Positions 1 to 10,309 of a DNA stretch of 64,000 nt are shown here, piece by piece (position 1 is the first letter of the stretch; each line of letters opens with the position of its first letter). Origin of the DNA: Doryteuthis pealeii (Eukaryota; Mollusca; Cephalopoda; Myopsida; Loliginidae). Under the pieces are notes generated by a model. It was not told the origin of the DNA. It saw only the letters and a program-made list of their open reading frames with translations, and ran no database searches. The stretch covers positions 57,423,702-57,487,701 of the forward strand of contig CM042157.1 of NCBI GenBank assembly GCA_023376005.1, in the 5' to 3' direction. A program made the position numbers and the translations under genes.

Positions 1-557
1 ACAATAAATTAAATAAATAGATGGTTCGTACACGTAATCAAATTAAAATTCAATAGCAAAATCCTTTTTAAATGAATACTTTTTAATCAGAAATTTATGA
101 ATATTTTTGAACACTTACAATGATTTTTAAAAAAGACGAAAGTCCTTTTTATACTAAAATAGTTTTTACTTAATCAGAAGAGAAATGCAATTATGTTTAT
201 TTAAATAAAAATACAATTTTTATTTACAAAATATTTTTATGTTTATTTAAATAAAAGGATGTCGTTCAGAAATAGAATCCCACAATTTGTAAAATTTGTT
301 TTTGTCAAATACAATATAATTGCAAAAATCGTCTGTTCGTTTATTTTCAAATATTTGAAACTTACCGGTGTAGAGTTAAATATGAACCTTTCATTAAGTT
401 GATGATTTGGGGTGCTTATTGGTTACTTGGTCCGCCATATCACCACAGTAGGCATCCAGTTTTATATTTTTAAAATCAATTTTGAAATCTTTAATTAACT
501 ACAGTGAAATCATTTTAGGTCAGCTTTTAAATATAATCATGACTTATACATGCAGAT
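1..557. other. AT-rich non-coding DNA, nothing recognised
   Basis: AT-rich sequence with short homopolymer runs and no open frame of note. It presumably belongs to the intron upstream of the EGF exon at 1635. A diverged duplicated phrase (a short run of t, then atgtttatttaaataaa) occurs around 193 and 238. I see no gene here. Confidence 0.5.
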
Positions 558-842
558 AAGAGGAGTGTGGTTTAATAGTGATCGTCGAAATGGGCTCGGC
601 GACCCGTTCAAATCCTGGACAAGGTTGTTTGCATTTCACATAGCGCTAATACCCCTGGGAAATGTGTGAATCCAACTATCTTCCCTCCAACTATGGGTAA
701 ATGGTAGGACAGACTAGGCTCTTTACCCTTGGTATGGCAACCGTTCTAGGAGAAGGAAAACTCTGAATTCAAACCTGTTAAAACCGCTTAGAAATTAATC
801 ATGTGACATATCCTGCTCGTTCGGAGAGGTTGGTAATATTAT
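558..842 (+). mobile_element. tRNA-derived SINE, family 1
   Basis: A degenerate RNA polymerase III A box near 570 is followed by a B-box-like gttcaaatcctgg at about 607-619. The body then shows the family's hallmarks in order: gcatttcacatagcgctaata, gctatgggtaaat-like, ggagaaggaaaactctgaattcaaacctgtt, and a tail resembling atcctgctcgt. It lies in the first intron seen here. Family 1 recurs at least ten more times in both orientations across the window. Confidence 0.8.
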
Positions 843-1046
843 ATTATTCCCTGACCATTAGGAATAATCAACTACAAACAGTGTGATATGCATATAAGAA
901 TAGGGTGTGCGATTCTTATAATACGTTAGAAGGCCCAGATTAACCTTCCAATGTAGGTACATATATACATAAAATAATCCGAACAAAGAGATACATATAA
1001 CAACAAATACAGACTTTATTGTCTGAGCACGTAGAGAATGACATAT

Positions 1047-1300
1047 ATATACAGGTAATTAAGAACTTTTGTTTAGTAAATTAGGGTGTCCCAGAAAAAA
1101 CAGAACTCACAAATTTTGTAATAAAACTGTTAATTTTCCCATTAAATAAATAAATTAAGGTTTAGGGTTAGAGTTGGGGTTTGGGGTTTAAGGTTAGTTT
1201 AATGGGAAAATAAATAAATAATTTGGGTTTTGTTTTTTCTGGGTCACCCTGTACAGGGTGACACTCTAATTTACTAAACAAAAGTTCATAATTACTCATA
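1047..1300. mobile_element. Foldback element with internal telomere-like TTAGGG repeats
   Basis: The outer arms acttttgtttagtaaatta (about 1064) and taatttactaaacaaaagt (about 1267) are inverted copies. Inside them sit inverted cccagaaaaaacagaac and gttttgttttttctggg ends. The centre (about 1156-1198) is a degenerate G-rich run of ggtttagggttagagttgggg type. The same inner element occurs twice at 30.2-30.6 kb with the telomere-like core in the opposite orientation. It is a non-autonomous inverted-repeat element of unknown superfamily. Confidence 0.7.
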
Positions 1301-1634
1301 AAAAGATACTAAAGTCTTTTAGAAATAAGAAAGTTCATGAATAATAAGTGATATAATACTGATAGTTGGGGTGGGGGCAAAGCTCCCCCCCACTTAAGAG
1401 ATACTACGCGTCTAACCCATGTTTAGTGGTTGCTAGACCAAGAGAAAGAGCCTGAGAATTCCCGGGCTGCTGTTTGAATATCCCGCCACCTGTTGGCAAA
1501 ACCCTCGCAGTAAGGGAAGATAACCTTTTTGGACACATGTCCATCCCAACAGGGCTAGACAATCGCTACATGTCGTTAAAATCCATAAACCAACCAACCA
1601 ACCAATCATCTGATTTTCCTATTGTTATTTTCAG
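1301..1634. other. Intron end and 3' splice site before the EGF exon
   Basis: Intronic sequence with a C-rich/G-rich inverted pair near 1368-1392 and a ccaaccaaccaa run near 1591-1603, the usual end of family D-type repeats in this window. It finishes in a pyrimidine-rich tract and tttcag at 1629-1634, a canonical acceptor for the exon at 1635. Confidence 0.6.
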
Positions 1635-1766
1635 ACGTGGAAACCTGTGACTCTTTGCCGTGTAAGAACAGCGGTAATTGTTTGGAATCTTTCATCGATC
1701 GGAGTCTGATGAAGCAAACAACGTGTGTTTGTTCAAAGAAATACCGAGGACCCAGATGCGAGCGCG
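1635..1766 (+). CDS. Internal exon encoding an EGF-like domain of a type I membrane protein
   Basis: Seen: a 132-base exon between a pyrimidine-tract/cag acceptor and a gtgaga donor, phase 1 at both ends, open throughout. It encodes about 44 residues with six cysteines spaced C-x4-C-x5-C-x14-C-x1-C-x8-C, including the CKNSGNC and YRGPRC motifs typical of EGF modules. Known: EGF-like modules are commonly carried on single symmetrical 1-1 exons and act outside the cell in adhesion or receptor binding. The C1-C2 spacing of four differs from EGF-receptor ligands (usually seven), so a mucin-like, Notch-like or adhesion protein is more likely than a growth factor. The next downstream exon (4058) encodes a membrane helix in a compatible phase, so the domain lies just outside the membrane. 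No calcium-binding D/N-x-D/N-E consensus precedes the first cysteine. Upstream exons are outside the window. Confidence 0.85.
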
Positions 1767-1849
1767 GTGAGAGAATATTTCTGTCCGTCTTTCTATATTT
1801 TTGTGTGCTTCATTTAATCATTGCTTCTAATGAGTGTTTTATTTATTAA

Positions 1850-1877
1850 TACAACAACAACAACAACAACAACAACG

Positions 1878-1911
<34 letters not shown>
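1850..1911. repeat. (CAA)n/(TAA)n microsatellite
   Basis: An acaacaacaa run passes into an ataataata run directly before an R4-type LINE 3' fragment at 1912. The association of (TAA)n with this LINE family recurs at every copy in the window. Confidence 0.9.
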
Positions 1912-1915
<4 letters not shown>

Positions 1916-2108
1916 CAATTGTAATTGGTTCTCTTGCAACGGTCCCCAAAGATCTGGAAAAGAATTTGGGCAAATTAGAAATCAGAGACCATCCAAACTA
2001 CAGCACTATCAGCTAGAATAATCTGAAGAGACCTGGATACCTGGGGAGACTTGCTGTCACTTAGCTTCCAGTGAACCATCAGACATGACAGGCGTGAAAA
2101 CCTAATAA
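1912..2108 (+). mobile_element. R2/R4-type LINE 3' end, copy 1 (5'-truncated, broken)
   Basis: The translation starts with a PIVIGSLATVPKDLEK-like stretch, the conserved C-terminal segment of restriction-like-endonuclease LINE proteins, and then breaks with stops. The 3' untranslated part (gagacttgctgtcacttagc, then a ccagtgaaccatcag phrase) matches the copies at 2109, 26740, 39680 and 40525. It begins directly in (TAA)n and is truncated to its last 200 bases. Confidence 0.75.
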
Positions 2109-2540
2109 ACGAGACCCCTAAGATTCTTTGGGGCTTTGAGATACAGACGAATCACCAAATCCCGGCTAGGAGACCAGGCCTAGTGTTGATTAATAATGAT
2201 AAGAAAACTTGCTCGTGGATTTTGCCATTCCGGTGGATCACAGAGTGAAAGTGAAAATAGGCGAATAGACAAATACTTAGACCTTGCCAGAGAACTGAGA
2301 AAACTGATCAACATAAAGGTAGAAGTCGTACCAATTGTAATTGGTGTCCTTGTAACAGTCTCTAAGGGTGTGGAAAAGAGTCTGGGTGAAATGGAAATCA
2401 GAGGAAGAATCGAGACCAAACTACAGCGTTGATGAGATCGGCTGGAATACTCAGAAGTGTCCTGGAGACCTGAGGAGACTTGCTGTTACTCAGCCTCCAG
2501 TAAACCACCAGCTACGGCAGGTGTGAAAAACTCATAATAA
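2109..2540 (+). mobile_element. R2/R4-type LINE 3' end, copy 2 with endonuclease remnant
   Basis: The reading frame from about 2114 gives WGFEIQTNHQIPARRPG and then VLIN, followed after a frameshift by VDFAIPVDHRVKVK (2216-2257). After another frame change comes DLARELRKLINIKVEVV (about 2281 on). This is the layout of the C-terminal restriction-like endonuclease (R/K-PD-x14-D) of R2/R4/NeSL-type LINEs. The catalytic PD is PG here, and two frameshifts break it, so it is a fossil. It ends in a shared 3' UTR and (TAA)n at 2533. Compare the less damaged copies at 39680 and 40525. Confidence 0.8.
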
Positions 2541-2551
2541 TAATAATAATG

Positions 2552-2596
<45 letters not shown>
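2533..2596. repeat. (TAA)n tail/target microsatellite
   Basis: An almost pure ataataata run with one gataat interruption, following the LINE 3' UTR. It may be the element's own tail, its preferred target, or both. Confidence 0.9.
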
Positions 2597-3048
2597 GCAG
2601 CTTCCATTGTTCAGCTTGTCACTCTAGCCCTGTAATTAGCTCAATTAAGTAGTAGGTATAATAAAATAGCCATAGCGTCTTTTGCAGCAAATTTGAACGA
2701 ATGAGAGAATGTTTACAATCATCTAGACACTTTGATCTGAGAGAAACCAGTAAATGACGACTGGGCCTAGCATTTGCTTTCATCTCTCTTAAATGTCAGT
2801 TAGTAACATTTATTTGTCGTAACAGGCTGGTAAGTTAAAATAACACACACGATTAACTTTAATATAAGACCCAACACTAAAGATCGAACTCTCTAGCATG
2901 CACACACTTGTCCACGCTTTTGTTCCACTGTGACGCACAAGAGGCCAACGTACATGATTGTAATTCATGCAAGTTTCACACCCTGTCCTTCACTTTGATG
3001 GTCACATGCTGCTGTGGCCAACGAGAATCCTATACAAGGTACCTTGGG
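2597..3048. other. Intronic DNA, nothing recognised
   Basis: Mixed-composition sequence without an open frame, tandem repeat or recognised element. It lies in the intron between the EGF exon and the transmembrane exon. Confidence 0.45.
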
Positions 3049-3049
3049 C

Positions 3050-3165
3050 ACCTCACGTGGCGTAATGGTTAGCAAGCTAGATTCGTAAAATTATTGTTAG
3101 TGTTCGATTGTCACTAGGCGCCCGATACCTCCGGCCTTGTGCCACATCTAAGCTAAGCTTAGCAA
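3050..3165 (+). mobile_element. tRNA-derived SINE, family 2 (partial)
   Basis: An A-box-like tggcgtaatggttagcaagc (3058-3077) and a B-box-like gttcgattgtc (about 3102) head a short tRNA-like segment ending in ccttgtgccacat. Related copies are at 20440, 33276 (minus), 62108 and 63588. Confidence 0.65.
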
Positions 3166-3172
3166 ATAACCA

Positions 3173-3262
3173 TACAGTGGTACCTTGTGTTACGGGTGCC
3201 CCAACTTGCGAGTTATGAGTTTTCACTAGGTCGATTTTTTGGTTTGTGTTGTGTTATATACC
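3173..3262. mobile_element. Fragment of the 'taccttgacttacgag' MITE
   Basis: The text cagtggtaccttgtgttac, then cccaacttgcgagttatgag, matches the terminal sequence of the full-length element at 51741-52173. Only one terminal region remains. It is followed directly by family D. Confidence 0.65.
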
Positions 3263-3280
3263 CTACCTATGTATATTACG

Positions 3281-3845
3281 CTCTGTCGGCTGGGGCGTTA
3301 GAATGCACCGACTGCACCTCTGCAGAGGGGTAAGACTCCCCCAATGGAGTCACCTGTTGGCCATGGGTGGCGACTCGTGATGCTTAAGGATGGAACCTAG
3401 GTGTCTAAGCAGTCCATAACATGTAACACTCCACTTTGGCCCTTACTTGGGCTAGACGGGCGGTCGGAGAGTCCCCCTCCGATCAATCGGCTGGTCACGT
3501 TCTAGCACCTATATGATTGTCCCGACCCTATTGCCTTTATGGCATGCCCCAAACCTTTTTATCATATGGGTGTTAGAAGGCGGTAGCTGAGGGTATTCAT
3601 GTCCCAGGAATGACGTTAAACTCTATCTGATAGTGAGGTTCCAGTTTTGGAGGTTTGGGGAATGTGGAGCACCCCTTCATCACCATTGCTCTCAGGTCCA
3701 CTCTGACCCGGAGTGGTAGTACCTGTTAGGGTCCCATCTATCGGTTAAAAAGAAAAACATGAGTTTATAAAAATTGAGTATCCATTTTATTTCAAAACTT
3801 TGCCGGCATTAAATGACCCACTGAGGTCGATATGCTGACTGTGGA
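3281..3845 (+). repeat. Dispersed repeat family D, near full length
   Basis: A block of about 560 bases with these landmarks: ctgtcggctggggcgttaga, cacctctgcagaggggtaag, actccactttggcccttact, gatcaatcggctggtcacgt, atgacgttaaactctatctg, ggtccactctgacccggagt, and cattaaatgacccactgagg at the end. It serves as the reference copy. Others lie at 10620, 25680, 40974 and 63905 in the same orientation, and at 12680, 22965, 46140, 52915, 57755 and 58555 inverted. It has no coding capacity and its class is unknown. Confidence 0.75.
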
Positions 3846-4057
3846 GTCTTAGCAGTGCTTTACCTTACTTCACGCCACTGGCGAGTATTGTATTTGTTAA
3901 TCTTAGATTCCATTTAATTTCCAACCTCCGTTTTGGTTATTTCTCATTTAGTAACCTTTGTTAGGTTACAACATGTTGCAAGCTAAAATTTGAGGGGCGA
4001 GCAAGCTTCAGATACGCTTATGTCTTATTTGTTTTCTTTCTTTTTTTCTTTTTCCAG

Positions 4058-4151
4058 AGAAAACAAGCCCCCGAAGGACGAGTATAATATTTATTGCAAT
4101 AATCGTGTGTACCTTGATGCTGACCATTGTATTCTTATGTTGCTGCCTTAG
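4058..4151 (+). CDS. Internal exon encoding the transmembrane helix of the EGF-TM protein
   Basis: Seen: a long pyrimidine tract and ttccag acceptor (to 4057), 94 coding bases, and a gtgagt donor at 4152. Entering in phase 1 from the EGF exon, it reads EKTSPRRTS and then a stretch of about 23 hydrophobic residues (SIIFIAIIVCTLMLTIVF, then LCCCL), leaving in phase 2. Inference: a type I single-pass anchor. The cysteine cluster at its inner face could be palmitoylated, a common fate of juxtamembrane cysteines. The short KTSPRRT linker places the EGF module almost on the membrane. The next exon is 18.2 kb away and joins in frame with an RRRAKK stop-transfer sequence. The intron may contain further exons that I missed, though the phases already match without one. 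Confidence 0.82.
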
Positions 4152-4473
4152 GTGAGTTCTTGGTCAGATTTGGACAAAGAGGTACAAACATTTTTCCCCG
4201 ATGCATTTAAATATCCAAAATATTTCAAACGCGTTTTAATTATTAAAGGTTTTTAAAGAAACGTACTGTGAATTATCTGGTTTTCAAGGGAGATAACTCT
4301 CCAGCGAAACAAGTATTCAAATGTTCATTGGGGAGTGATTAATTCAAGACATTCTTGATTTTAAGACATTTTTTCCAGCTTTAGAAAAAAGTGTTTTGTC
4401 TTTCACAAGTAGCGCTGAGATATACAGCGGTCGGGATATACTTTTGCCACCCCCTCCCAACAAAATTATAAAT

Positions 4474-4728
4474 CGGAGGTGCGTAACGGTTATGGAATCG
4501 GTGGCCCGAGTTCAAATCATAGACGTGGCTATTTGCGTTTCACTTCGCACTAATGGGAATCCATTCATTCTCCTCCCAGCTATGGCTAAATAGTAGGGAA
4601 GACTGGGTTCTTTAGCCTTGCTACGGCTACCAGTCTAAGAGAAGGAAAACTCTGAATTCAAACCAGTTTTACCCCGTTTAAAAATTGACCTTGAGTCACA
4701 ACCTCTTCGTGGTTGGTTAAATACATTT
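4474..4728 (+). mobile_element. tRNA-derived SINE, family 1
   Basis: A-box-like gcgtaacggttatgg, B-box cgagttcaaatca at about 4508, then gctatggctaaatagtaggg, agaaggaaaactctgaattc and a shortened attgaccttgagtcacaacc tail. It lies within the long terminal intron. Divergence from the other copies is moderate. Confidence 0.8.
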
Positions 4729-5000
4729 ATTTGGGAGCTTTGAAAAGCAATTTACCCCTGGAGTAAGAGAAAAAAAAATAATGGGATTTAAGAATATTTA
4801 AAAATGAAAAGGACAAAATTGTGAAGAAAATTTTCAATTCGGAGTCATTTATGCTCCGCCCGAAATCACCGACCGCTGAAACGTTATACTCGTGTATAAG
4901 TCGAATTTTGAATACCTAATTTTAAGGCACAAAATTGGCGTCGGGCTCTACTGCCCAAACTAAACTAATCCACATAAATAACAACGTTTACACAAATAAA

Positions 5001-5212
5001 GCGCAAGTGTATAATGGTTATCATCGTAGGAAATGAACACTGCGATCCGAGTTCAAATCCTAGACGATGCTGTTTGCATTTCACATAGCGTTAATATCTT
5101 AATATCTTAGTATGACAGCCAGTTTAGGAGAAGGAAAACTCTGAATTCAAACCTGTTGAACTCTGCTTACAAAGTTTACCTCCTGTTCGTGGGGAAGGGT
5201 TGGTAAATACAT
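5001..5212 (+). mobile_element. tRNA-derived SINE, family 1 (internal deletion)
   Basis: A box tgtataatggttatcatcg, B box cgagttcaaatcc (about 5049), gcatttcacatagcgttaat, then a deletion of the gctatgggtaaat block. After it come ggagaaggaaaactctgaat, cctgttcgtgg and gttggtaaatacat. Confidence 0.78.
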
Positions 5213-5705
5213 ATACGCAAATAAATTCTAATATAAAGGGCTGGGCACAAACCTTGGATTCAAAAAATATTTCTATGACGTAACAATTTTGTGACCAAAA
5301 GATCAAGAGTCGACCTATACATGGGTGAAGATAATGACTAGAATAGAATAATTCTATGACGTAATAATTTTGTGACCATAGATTAAGATCGACTTATACA
5401 TGAGTATTCAGTTTGTAAGGTTGAAAATCTAATATAATTGGAAGGGACTAGGAATAATCCCTAGCTTCAAAAACTATTTCTATGAAGTAATAATTTTGTG
5501 ATCATAGGATAAGTAACAAATCTTGGCTTCAAAAAATTATTTCTATAAAGTAATAATTTTCAAGGGTCGACTTATACATGAGTAATCAGTTTGTAAGTTT
5601 GAAAATCTAATATAATAGGAATAATCCATGTCTTCAAAAGTCATTTCAATAAAGTAATAATTTTGTGACCATAGATTAAGGGTCGACCTATATACGAGTA
5701 CACAC
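5213..5705. repeat. Diverged tandem repeat of roughly 100-150-base units
   Basis: The phrase 'ttcaaaa...atttctatgacgtaataattttgtgaccatagattaagggtcgacttatacatgagta' recurs with drift starting near 5265, 5340, 5470, 5525 and 5635. Between them lie shared gtttgtaagtttgaaaatc and taatataa phrases. A single related arm (acgttatactcgtgtataag) sits at about 4883. It looks like a degraded local amplification of a transposon end. Confidence 0.6.
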
Positions 5706-5939
5706 GGTATTTTTTTATTAGGTTTAAACGGACGTGTTAATAACCTTTTTGTATATATAATTAGTTTTCCTTTTCCTAGATGAGTTGATATTATTGTAAC
5801 CGGGGTATCGCAGATTTTACACACACGAGACTGCTACACTGAAAATTATCTTTTGCTCTGATACTGAAACAAATTTTACTGTATTTTTCGATGAAAAAGA
5901 CGCACGTTTGGATTCAAAATAGAGCTATGTCAATATCAC

Positions 5940-6115
5940 ATCATGGCCATTTTTATGGCATCAATAAGTTCCGTGAGAGCCCCAACCCCGGGACATGAGC
6001 CTCAGGGTCTCGGCACAGGCCTGGGAAAAGTTGTATAGAAGGACAGCAGTTACCTATGCTGCATATCTCCCTTCATCACGACACAGATGTTATCCAAGGG
6101 TAGGACAAGGTGCTA
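5940..6115. other. GC-richer unclassified segment
   Basis: Text such as cgtgagagccccaaccccgg and cagggtctcggcacaggcct stands out from the AT-rich surroundings. It has no open frame of useful length. It is probably a fragment of a dispersed element, but I found no clear second copy. Confidence 0.3.
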
Positions 6116-6240
6116 CTCAACTTGGCGCCAGTGTGCGCCGAAACGGATTGCCAGAACGGGGTTGAATATAAACTCTGATCGTCTTGACTTTGGACTTTAA
6201 ATTCAGAGTTTTTCTTCTACATTGGTTGGTAATTACCCCA

Positions 6241-6511
6241 ACGGGCGCGCCTAACGTAACGGTTATCGTATCAGCAAGTGGACCCGAGTTCATATCATGG
6301 AGGTGCTGTCTGCGTTTCACTTCGCTATTGTACATTTGAGAAAATCATAACTTTATCTATTCTACATTCCACCCCCTCCCCAGCTATGGTTAAATTGTAG
6401 GGGAGGCTGAGTTCTTTAGCAACTAGGAGAAGGAAGACTTTCAAATGAGACTAGCTTTAATCCGTTTAAAAATTGACCTTGTGTCCATAACAGAGGGGAT
6501 GGGTAAATATA
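6241..6511 (+). mobile_element. tRNA-derived SINE, family 1
   Basis: A box cctaacgtaacggttatcg, B-box-like cgagttcatatcatgg (about 6286), then a disturbed middle, agctatggttaaattgtagg, ctaggagaaggaagact, attgaccttgtgtcc and gatgggtaaatatat. Confidence 0.78.
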
Positions 6512-7051
6512 TATACTAGTTAACCTACAGAGGCTAGAGAGCACAACCTGCCCTATTATTTTATATAATATATTTATTATTATTTTTATATAGCTTGGAG
6601 GTTGGAGAGAAGAAATGGATATATGCCTTTCCAATGGCATTAGCGCGTCTAGTATGCTGGTATTATGTATAAAGGCTCGTCAATTGCTAATTAAAATGGA
6701 CATGTATATGTTATGCGTCTTATACACAAGCAAATTTGACTTTGCAAGCCATGCGTCTTATACACTAGCAAATATTGTAGTTTCGGAGATTTGATTATAT
6801 TAGATTGGCCACTTAGGCCAAGTATACTTTGTCCTGACGTTAAAATTATCTTTTCTTTCTGGCGATTGTTGGGGTCAGTGGAGGGGCAATGAACTTCAAT
6901 GAACCATAAGTCAGGGATTTGTCCATCTTACTGGTACCATGTAACCCAGAATCTTACTTGGAAAGGAGATGGGCATCGTCAAGTAATAATTTCACTGCTC
7001 AGAGAAAAAGAAACGAAGAACACGGCATTGTGTCTCGACGGTCAACTGGAT

Positions 7052-7094
<43 letters not shown>

Positions 7095-7364
7095 ATTTTT
7101 GGCATTCTATTATCGTCAATAGCGTTTTGTTATAGAACACCGAGAGTTGTTTCATGTTTTCGTTTCACTTTTTCATTAGAAAATAGTTTTCGGATGAAGC
7201 AGTATAACATCGCATTTTAACATCGACCAGAAAATGGTTTAATAATAATAAAAAATAAAAAATAAAAAAAACAACACACAAACGTTAAACGTTGGCTTAA
7301 TATAACTTAGAAATAAATACTATTTTTTTTATATCTCTATATTTACATACCGTCGAATGTGTTT

Positions 7365-7432
<68 letters not shown>
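7052..7432. repeat. Microsatellites: (GT)n at 7052-7091 and (AT)n at 7368-7432
   Basis: A pure gtgtgt run of about 40 bases and a pure atatat run of about 65 bases, separated by AT-rich sequence with no features. Confidence 0.92.
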
Positions 7433-7433
<1 letters not shown>

Positions 7434-7743
7434 GTTAATTCATTAGTATTCCTTAATGGATCAAATGAACGGCCCATTGAGCAAATTGGTCCTATTGTGC
7501 AACTGGTCCCAAATATGGTTATATTAAGCTAAGTCCAATATAAATTATTAGATATTGTCTATTATTTATTAGTTGTACCATTACACAGTATATTTTTGAG
7601 AATTCGATTACGTTACAATTGATTTACAAGCTAAAAATATCTTGTTAGTACTTTTCAGAATATACACACAGAAATGTATATAGATATAGTATTTTTTTAA
7701 GTTTTATACCTAGTCTGCTATAATAGCATCTGGCACTTTTGAT

Positions 7744-7869
7744 GCAATTTTTTAAATTTGAATTTCTCGTTTTTAAATATTACGCACACATGCACGCACA
7801 CATGCACGCAACGCACACAAAGACACAGACACACAGACACAGACACAGACAGACAGAACCACACACACA

Positions 7870-7947
<78 letters not shown>

Positions 7948-8059
7948 GTTCTGTCTGTCTGTGTCGGTGTCTGTGTGTCTGTGTCTTTGTGTGCGTTGCG
8001 TGTGTGTGTGCGTGCATGTGTGCGTAATATTTAAAACGAGAAATTCAAATTTAAAAAAT

Positions 8060-8061
<2 letters not shown>
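7744..8061. repeat. Long perfect-type palindrome centred on (AC)n-(AT)n-(GT)n
   Basis: The left arm starts caattttttaaatttgaatt and tctcgtttttaaatattacg; the right arm ends with its complement, taatatttaaaacgagaaat and then ttgaatttctcg-complementary text to 8061. Even the internal gacacagacacacagacac text is mirrored. The arms are about 145 bases each and would form a long hairpin. Centre near 7905. An (AT)n run follows at once. Confidence 0.88.
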
Positions 8062-8128
<67 letters not shown>

Positions 8129-8133
8129 TATAT
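8062..8133. repeat. (AT)n microsatellite
   Basis: About 70 bases of nearly pure atat directly abutting the palindrome. Confidence 0.92.
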
Positions 8134-8403
8134 AATACTAAAGCTAAGTGAATCAACTTTTGTTTCTTAAAGGCTTTTTTACTGTTTGATTTAATGACAC
8201 GAAAATTATACTAAATTATTCCTTACTTTTAGGATTGAATTATATTTGAAAAAAGTCCGTTTTAATTGGTTCTACTTAGTCGAAATATGCTATTAAGTCA
8301 AACACTGACCAATCTCTTTACTTTCTGTCTATCACTTTCTTCCCCTCTATGCATCTCTTGATTACCTCTTCGTTATATAATGTTAGTTTCTATGGGAGAA
8401 GCT

Positions 8404-8406
<3 letters not shown>

Positions 8407-8476
<70 letters not shown>
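8407..8476. repeat. (AG)n microsatellite with recurrent flank
   Basis: A pure agagag run of about 66 bases. The flank that follows (tttgaaatgtatttatatgt, taaatttcacaagc, cccgtagcttaaattagatc) recurs at 25131-25240 after another (AG)n. The microsatellite therefore belongs to a dispersed unit. Confidence 0.85.
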
Positions 8477-8480
<4 letters not shown>

Positions 8481-8929
8481 AAATGTATTTATATGTTAAA
8501 TTTCACAAGCATCAACCCGTAGCTTAAATTAGATCAAACATTCCCTTTCTTAGAAAGCTTACAAAAATATTTAAATGTTTTGTCTGGCCGTATTTATTAA
8601 TTTTTAAAAAATTATTCACTTCACAAACACACATTTCCCTAATCTCAATTATTTACCCTGAGCTGAATGGGTGACCCAACGGGTCACGTTTTGTCTAGTA
8701 TATATATATATATATAAATATATATATATTAGAACCTGATATCCCAATGTTCTTTCGGAAAAAGTAATTAAAAATGTCAGGTTGTTGAAGTATTTCATTT
8801 CTTTTAAGTATCTTTTAATTAGATTTCGACTCAGTCATTAACTAGAATTTATTTGGATTTTTGGTTGGTTGGTTGGTTGGTTGGTTGGTTTTACCTCATG
8901 TAAACATTTGTTGCGTTAAGTAATGCTAA

Positions 8930-9062
8930 AGTTGATGGTCTTTAAGCAATTATATGGTTTCAAGTAACTAATGGTAATAATCATTCGTAAATAATTATAG
9001 CTTCAAATAAATATTCTTAATACAAATAATTTACCCATAATTATATGGTTTTAGGGATTTTG
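8930..9062 (+). repeat. Isolated, decayed copies of the 48-bp satellite unit
   Basis: Phrases caattatatggtttcaagta and ttataattatatggttttag, with cttaatacaaataattt between them, match the monomer of the array at 15665-19756. Here they appear as two or three degenerate monomers. Confidence 0.6.
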
Positions 9063-9172
9063 TGGCACATTGGTGCACAATTCTTCTGTTCATCAAAAAA
9101 TGTTGGTTGGTTATATTGAATGTTAACAATTGTTGATTTATTCAATGCTAAAGTGAGTTTTTGTTAGTATTA

Positions 9173-9814
9173 CTAGCAAATATATGCACCCTCCGGGTGC
9201 AAGTATTTAAGTTTTGATATAATAAAATATCATATTAAATTAGAAAGGCTAATGAAACTGACTAAGAATGCAGATAAAAAGATCTGCAACAGAGGGGGTA
9301 TAATCGAAAAATAGAACAACTTTGAAACTAACAATTCCATCATTTTCCATTACTCCCCCCTTTCATTGGTAAATTTTCCTAATTTAACTATTTAGTTAAA
9401 ATAGGAAGTAAAGGATAATATTACAGTTATTTCTTCTTGTAAATAAATTTCTTTTAAGATTTATCCACGAGATTTTTGTTTATATTTCTTAAGATAAAAC
9501 CAAACAATTAGAAATCAATAATACCAAGCACATATTTATTAAAATAAAATTTTAAATATCAATATGCAAATTAGCCTTCTCGTTCAAACTGTAAACCGCT
9601 ATTTTGTTGTATATATAAATACAATTGCATGTTATTAGTACGTAGATATGGTCAACAGTATTAATAATGTAAAACAATTTTTATTAATAACTGAAGGTTT
9701 TAAAAGAATGAAATCATGGAGAATTTGACGTAAATAATTAAGGGAATTGTGACTTGAGTAGTAATATAGTTTCGGTTACAGACAGAAAAACACACAATCT
9801 CCATTATAATAAGA
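9173..9814 (-). mobile_element. Non-autonomous Helitron, copy A
   Basis: Read on the minus strand, it begins TCTTATTATAATGGAGATTG preceded by A. It ends with hairpin GCACCCGGAGGGTGC, nine bases, then CTAG followed by T. These are the Helitron hallmarks: 5' TC, a 3' hairpin before CTRR, insertion between A and T, no target duplication. It is about 642 bases and non-coding. Copies B (27030) and C (50931) share both ends. A Penelope-like foldback abuts its 5' end. Confidence 0.85.
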
Positions 9815-10285
9815 TTTGTATTATTCGGACTATTGTCCTCATCTTCATTGTTATCTGTACAACGTTTCGGCTGATGTACCCTCCGGCCTTCTTCAGGTAT
9901 TTCTTGTCGGACTCGGGAACCTTCTTTTCGAACTCGGGAACCTTCTTGTCGTAATCGGAAACCTTCTTGTTGTAATCGGAAGCTAACATGGAACTTTGAA
10001 CCTAACCCTTTATTCAGTCCACAGGGGTATCTTGTTCTCATTCCGCTAACCATAACTGGATACAGGTGTTAAGCTGTGTTAATCATTATTCTATGTTACG
10101 GCTGCTCCTGACCAGGATTGGACCTACAGTCTAGAAATAACTGTCACTTAGAACTGTCAACCTAACTTCTTTATCCACTAGTATATGTGTCCAATTGGAC
10201 CTGAAGTAGGCCGAAACGTTGTACAGATAACAATGAAGATGGGGACAATACAAATAATACTAATTATCAAGCCTCATCTAAAAAA
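9815..10285. mobile_element. Penelope-like/foldback element with hammerhead-like arms, copy 1
   Basis: The arms attgttatctgtacaacgtt, then tcggctgatgt (about 9848-9878) and its complement ccgaaacgttgtacagataa (about 10212) are inverted. The right arm reads ctgaagtaggccgaaacgtt, resembling a decayed hammerhead core. Between them is a run of 21-base repeats (cgggaaccttcttgtcgtaa-like). It ends in aagcctcatctaaaaaat, as do the copies at 21664 and 53895. Confidence 0.6.
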
Positions 10286-10309
10286 TTAAGAAAAATGAGT
10301 TTTTGTTGT

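Noticed and set aside
2196..2432. Small host gene of 78 codons
   Set aside because: The protein text is the conserved C-terminus of a restriction-like-endonuclease LINE, with frameshifts and shared 3' UTR in four other copies.
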